From: a bacterium
GTDB lineage: Bacteria; Patescibacteriota; Minisyncoccia; Minisyncoccales; JAGGSE01
Assembly (NCBI GenBank): GCA_021159225.1
Contig: JAGGSE010000091.1
Span: 1 to 7,228 of the forward strand
Direction of reading: 5' to 3'
DNA: 7,228 bases
Shown here: one piece after another, positions 4,614 through 7,228 of the stretch
How the letters are laid out: each line of letters starts with the position of its first letter
Numbering within the stretch: the first letter of the stretch is position 1
Notes under the pieces: generated by a model
Seen by the model: the letters and a program-made list of their open reading frames with translations, nothing else
The model's database searches: none
What the model was told of the DNA's origin: nothing
Made by a program: the position numbers and the translations under genes

Positions 4614-6050
4614 ATGAAGCGGACCATTAACATTGAAACAAGCAAACATTTAGGAGAGAAGGTTAAGGTTTACGGATGGGTTGACAGGATAAGGTCTCAC
4701 GGAAAACTTATTTTTTTTGACATAAGGGATAGAAGCGGTTTGGTCCAGGTTGTTTTTGATTCAAAATTAAATCCAGAGGTTTTTAGATTGGCAAAAGAGA
4801 TAAGGCCTGAGTGGGTAGTGGAGGTAAAGGGAGAGGTAAAGAAAAGGCCCCAGGGTATGGAAAATGAGAAAATTGAGACAGGAAATATAGAAATTCAGGC
4901 AGAATTTCTTAGAATTTTATCAAGGGCAAAAACCCTGCCTTTTCCTGTTAATACCTCGGGGTATGAGATTAAGGAAGAGATAAGATTGAAATACAGATAT
5001 TTAGACCTAAGAAGGAAAAGATTGATTAAAAATCTTAAAAAAAGAGCGGAAGTGGTCCGCTTTATGAGGGATTTTTTACAGAAGAGGGGATTTATTGAGG
5101 TGGAAACGCCTATTTTAACCAAGTCAACCCCTGAAGGCGCAAGGGATTTTTTGGTGCCATCAAGATTGTATCCGAAAAAATTTTATGCCCTGCCCCAAAG
5201 CCCCCAACAATACAAGCAACTCTTAATGGTTTCCGGAATTGAAAGATATTTTCAAATTGCCAGATGTCTTCGGGATGAAGACCCAAGGGCTGACCGCCAG
5301 CCGGAGCATACCCAGTTGGATATAGAGATGTCATTTGTTGAAAGAGAAGATGTTTTAGAACTTATTGAAAAATTAATTGTTAACTTGGTTAAGGAGATGT
5401 TTCCGGAGAAGAAAATCACTGAAACTCCCTTTCCACGGATTGAGTATAAAAAAGCGATAGAGAGGTATCAGAGCGACAAACCCGACCTTCGGAAGAATAA
5501 ATCCGACCCAAACGAACTAGCATTTTGCTTCATTGTTGATTTTCCTATGTTTGAGTGGGCCAAGAAGGAAAAACGCTGGAAGGCGAATCACCACCCATTT
5601 ACCCAGCCAAATTTCAGTTCATTTGAGAAAGAAGGAAAGACCCCTGATGAGTGTCTTAGGGAGATGAAGGTCCACCCTGAAAAGATTTTATCCTATCAGT
5701 ATGACCTGGTGTTAAATGGTGAGGAAATCGGGGGAGGGAGTAAAAGAAATATAAATACAGAGGTTTTGCTGGCGGTTTTTGAGGTATTAGGTCACAAAAG
5801 GGAGGAGATAAAGAGAAATTTTTGGTATTATTTTGAGGCATTTAGTTACGGGGTGCCTCCCCATGCCGGAATTGCCCTGGGCATTGATAGATTATTAGCC
5901 CTTTTTCTAAACGAACCCAGCATTAGGGAGGTTATTGCTTTCCCCAAGACAGGGGATGCCAGAGATTTAATGATGGGCACGCCCACTTCTGTTAGTGAAG
6001 AGCAACTGAAAGAACTTCATATCCAGATACGAGAGAAAAATGGGAATTAA
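4614..6050 (+). CDS. aspS: Aspartate--tRNA ligase, bacterial type lacking the GAD domain
   Basis: AspRS charges tRNA-Asp in the cytoplasm. The 478-residue protein has an N-terminal OB-fold anticodon domain (about 1-105, GWVDRIRSHGKL at 21-32) and a class II core. The core shows ETPILTKSTPEGARDFLVPS (164-183), the aspartate-binding LPQSPQQYKQLLM (193-205), motif 2 CLRDEDPRADRQPEHTQ (218-234), and motif 3 GIALGIDRLLAL (419-430, Arg426). Bacterial AspRS is normally about 590 residues because a GAD domain of roughly 120 residues lies between SDKPDLR and the IDFPMFEW strand. Here only 13 residues (294-306) join SDKPDLR (287-293) to IVDFPMFEW (307-315), so the insertion is absent while both flanks are intact. 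His29 and Gly81 match the residues (His31, Gly83) linked to relaxed tRNA choice in the Pseudomonas aeruginosa enzyme, suggesting a non-discriminating AspRS. No Shine-Dalgarno is seen; the gene begins 5 nt after the response regulator. Confidence 0.95.
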   Translation: MKRTINIETSKHLGEKVKVYGWVDRIRSHGKLIFFDIRDRSGLVQVVFDSKLNPEVFRLAKEIRPEWVVEVKGEVKKRPQGMENEKIETGNIEIQAEFLRILSRAKTLPFPVNTSGYEIKEEIRLKYRYLDLRRKRLIKNLKKRAEVVRFMRDFLQKRGFIEVETPILTKSTPEGARDFLVPSRLYPKKFYALPQSPQQYKQLLMVSGIERYFQIARCLRDEDPRADRQPEHTQLDIEMSFVEREDVLELIEKLIVNLVKEMFPEKKITETPFPRIEYKKAIERYQSDKPDLRKNKSDPNELAFCFIVDFPMFEWAKKEKRWKANHHPFTQPNFSSFEKEGKTPDECLREMKVHPEKILSYQYDLVLNGEEIGGGSKRNINTEVLLAVFEVLGHKREEIKRNFWYYFEAFSYGVPPHAGIALGIDRLLALFLNEPSIREVIAFPKTGDARDLMMGTPTSVSEEQLKELHIQIREKNGN

Positions 6051-6096
6051 ATGAGGAGAAGGATTTTTTTATTGTTAGGTTCGGTAAAACGAAAAT

Positions 6097-6684
6097 ATGA
6101 GAGGTTTTTCTAGGGAAAAATTACACTTTAATTCCTTCTCAAGAAAAGAAGGAAATGTAGAGAAAAGAGAAAAGGTAGAATTCGTTCCTCTTTCCCCTGA
6201 AATAGAATATTTTCTTCATAAGACCTCAATGGGAGAACTTCTTTCTTTTATAATGAAAAAGCCGGAAGGGATTGCCATAAAAGAGATAAATAAAGAATTG
6301 AAGAGAAGGACATTTCCTCAGGATATGTTAACACTTAGGGTAGAAAGGTTGATAAGGGCGGATGAAGGAAAATTAAAGGCATGCTTTCAGACAAAGGAGG
6401 GAAAGGTTCCTAAACCAATTTTAGAAAAACTTAAAGACGTTTTTTTCAAAACCCTTGATGGAAAAATTTTAAGAGAGATAGAAGAAAAACCGGGAATTTT
6501 GACCTCTGATTTGACTTTTAAATTAAGCAGGAAACTGAATTGTTCTGAAGCTTCTGTAAGAATGAGGATTAAAAAAATGGGAGATTTCGGATTAATAACA
6601 AGAGAAAGAGCAAAAGGAAGGAGAGGACAGAATTTGGCTAACTTTCTAAAAGAAAGGGGAAGGGAAAGCCATCCAGAAAGTTGA
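6097..6684 (+). CDS. Unrecognised protein with two apparent winged-helix modules
   Basis: I do not recognise this 195-residue basic protein as a named family. After a polar N-terminal stretch (1-30), two similar segments can be aligned: GELLSFIMKKPEGIAIKEI (46-64) with GKILREIEEKPGILTSDL (122-139). Each is followed by a helix-rich part (TLRVERLIRADEGKL at 79-93, SVRMRIKKMGDFGLITR at 153-169) and a basic end (KGRRGQN at 173-179 in the second). This spacing (helix, turn 'KPxG', helix, recognition helix, wing) is typical of winged-helix DNA-binding domains, so a transcription regulator or other nucleic-acid-binding role is the best guess. An in-frame TAA stands just upstream of ATG 6097; the next in-frame Met is residue 45, which would cut off the tail. 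It follows aspS by 46 nt and its stop overlaps the infA -35 box. Confidence 0.65.
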   Translation: MRGFSREKLHFNSFSRKEGNVEKREKVEFVPLSPEIEYFLHKTSMGELLSFIMKKPEGIAIKEINKELKRRTFPQDMLTLRVERLIRADEGKLKACFQTKEGKVPKPILEKLKDVFFKTLDGKILREIEEKPGILTSDLTFKLSRKLNCSEASVRMRIKKMGDFGLITRERAKGRRGQNLANFLKERGRESHPES

Positions 6685-6709
6685 CTTATTTGGAGATTCT
6701 TGTTATAAT
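6681..6709 (+). promoter_or_regulatory. Strong sigma70 promoter for infA-rpmJ
   Basis: A -35 box TTGACT (6681-6686) and a perfect -10 box TATAAT (6704-6709) are separated by 17 nt, with an extended -10 TG at 6701-6702. The -35 box overlaps the TGA stop (6682-6684) of the preceding gene. The predicted start near 6716 leaves a leader of about 20 nt before infA. Initiation factor and ribosomal genes can thus be driven independently of the upstream murC-aspS group. Confidence 0.8.
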
Positions 6710-6735
6710 CAAAGCCGAGGGAATTTTTTTATTTA

Positions 6736-6948
6736 ATGGCAAGGGTGGAGAGAAAATATGGCGTCGTCTTGGAATCCCTACCCAATCTTCACTTTAGGGT
6801 GAGATTGGAATCAGGGGAGGAGTTGCTTTGTCATTTAGCAGGTAAACTTCGGCTTTACCATATTAAGGTTTTGCCTGGTGATAAGGTAAGCGTTGAGGTA
6901 AGTCCCTACGACAATAAAAGAGGAAGGATTATTTACCGGGGAAGATAA
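6736..6948 (+). CDS. infA: Translation initiation factor IF-1
   Basis: This 70-residue protein is IF-1, a single S1/OB-fold protein that binds the A site of the 30S subunit and works with IF-2 and IF-3 during initiation. The length is close to the usual 71-72 residues. Family landmarks are GVVLESLPNLHFRV (9-22), a beta strand with LCHLAGKLR (31-39), and the highly conserved end LPGDKVSVEVSPYDNKRGRIIYR (46-68). Only one sensible start exists. A GAGGG patch (6717-6721) lies 14 nt before the ATG, farther than a normal Shine-Dalgarno. rpmJ follows after 19 nt, the usual bacterial infA-rpmJ order. Confidence 0.96.
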   Translation: MARVERKYGVVLESLPNLHFRVRLESGEELLCHLAGKLRLYHIKVLPGDKVSVEVSPYDNKRGRIIYRGR

Positions 6949-6967
6949 TAGAAATTTAGTAAAAACT

Positions 6968-7084
6968 ATGAAGGTAAGAGCATCAGTGAAAAAAATTTGC
7001 AAGGACTGTAAAATCGTCCGGAGAAAGGGTCGGGTTTATGTTATTTGTAAGAAGAATCCAAAGCACAAACAAAGACAAGGATAG
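6968..7084 (+). CDS. rpmJ: 50S ribosomal protein L36
   Basis: A 38-residue reading frame starts at ATG 6968 and ends at TAG 7082-7084. The product begins MKVRASVKKICKDCK and ends in NPKHKQRQG, both diagnostic of L36. The zinc-binding residues of the 'C+' form are all present: Cys11, Cys14, Cys27 and His33. L36 is a small rRNA-binding protein of the large subunit. The length is exactly typical (37-38). It lies 19 nt after infA and is surely cotranscribed with it. In many bacteria rpsM follows directly; here at least 144 nt of non-coding repeat comes next. Confidence 0.96.
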   Translation: MKVRASVKKICKDCKIVRRKGRVYVICKKNPKHKQRQG

Positions 7085-7096
7085 TTCAAAGTCCTA

Positions 7097-7160
7097 AATC
7101 AAAAATCAAATCTCAAAATGCAAAATGAAAGAGAAAAATCCGAAATCCGAAATCCGAATT
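7097..7160. repeat. AT-rich intergenic repeat with 7-bp tandem units
   Basis: The segment begins with 'aaatcaaaaatcaaatc' and contains 7103-7124, the exact reverse complement of 213-234. It ends with three perfect tandem copies of the 7-bp unit 'aaatccg' (7136-7142, 7143-7149, 7150-7156). The related word 'aaatccgaaatc' occurs once near 2158. 'aatgaccaa' follows at 7168-7176 and also forms the first nine bases of the window. Confidence 0.6.
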
Positions 7161-7173
7161 TCAAAACAATGAC

Positions 7174-7203
7174 CAACCCTGAACCACGTAGGGTTCAGGG
7201 TTG
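7174..7203. repeat. Perfect 12-bp hairpin near the window end
   Basis: Bases 7174-7185 (caaccctgaacc) and 7192-7203 (ggttcagggttg) are exactly complementary around a 6-nt loop, acgtag. The stem is strong, but no T-run follows, so a Rho-independent terminator of the usual form is not supported. The symmetry and its place next to the AT-rich repeat suggest a REP- or MITE-like repeat core. Confidence 0.7.
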
Positions 7204-7205
7204 CC

Positions 7206-7228
7206 CTATACCCTGTAAAGTGGTATAG
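7206..7228. repeat. Second perfect hairpin, cut by the window edge
   Basis: ctatacc (7206-7212) pairs exactly with ggtatag (7222-7228) around a 9-nt loop. The stem reaches the last base of the window and could be longer outside. It follows the 12-bp hairpin after only two bases (7204-7205), so the two form a tandem hairpin block. Confidence 0.55.

Noticed and set aside
6060..6072. T-rich stretch after aspS as a terminator
   Set aside because: No hairpin precedes the T-run, and the next gene begins 46 nt after aspS on the same strand.
6051..6113. 20-codon frame starting at ATG 6051, abutting the aspS stop
   Set aside because: Very short, no family resemblance, no ribosome binding site, and it overlaps the start of the winged-helix gene. 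Most likely chance.
7097..7160. Possible CRISPR array (regular short units)
   Set aside because: The units are 7 bp and directly tandem, without spacers or a 25-40-bp repeat; no cas genes are nearby.
7174..7228. Rho-independent terminator after rpmJ
   Set aside because: The stems are good but no T-run follows either arm within the window.

Overview
The window looks like chromosomal core-gene DNA from a small-genome, AT-rich bacterium, most likely a member of the Patescibacteria/CPR (Parcubacteria-like). This is inferred from compact single-domain proteins, tightly packed genes all on the + strand, degenerate AT-rich repeats between transcription units, and almost no Shine-Dalgarno motifs. 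No rRNA is present to confirm the lineage. TGA is used as a stop (coaC at 1463-1465, the winged-helix gene at 6682-6684), so the UGA-glycine code of Gracilibacteria/SR1 does not apply.

Layout. 1-344 is non-coding: an imperfect inverted repeat, a hairpin, and an AT-rich repeat. 345-2127 holds frr (ribosome recycling factor), coaC and coaB. coaC and coaB are split versions of the usual CoaBC fusion and overlap by 4 nt. 2128-2247 is a repeat-bearing spacer with a consensus sigma70 promoter that abuts the next start codon. 2248-2743 is a RelBE/ParDE-like toxin-antitoxin pair. 2744-2901 is a second spacer with a GC-rich patch. 2902-6684 is a probable operon: murC, a stand-alone receiver-domain response regulator, aspS, and an unrecognised protein with two apparent winged-helix modules. 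6685-7084 holds infA and rpmJ behind a strong promoter. 7085-7228 is non-coding repeat with two perfect hairpins, the second running off the end.

How the genes work together. Most products serve basic functions: ribosome recycling (Frr), initiation (IF-1), the large subunit (L36), tRNA-Asp charging (AspRS), CoA synthesis from phosphopantothenate (CoaB then CoaC) and the first amino-acid addition to peptidoglycan precursor (MurC). The accessory element is the toxin-antitoxin pair, which sits between two repeat-bearing spacers.

Most noteworthy points. AspRS has lost the bacterial GAD insertion domain and carries His/Gly residues associated with non-discriminating enzymes. CoaC has Glu where the catalytic Cys of the substrate clamp is expected. 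The antitoxin transcript appears to be leaderless. One degenerate repeat family recurs in all four larger spacers, including a perfect 22-bp inverted match between the two ends of the window. I found no convincing wholly new multi-gene system.
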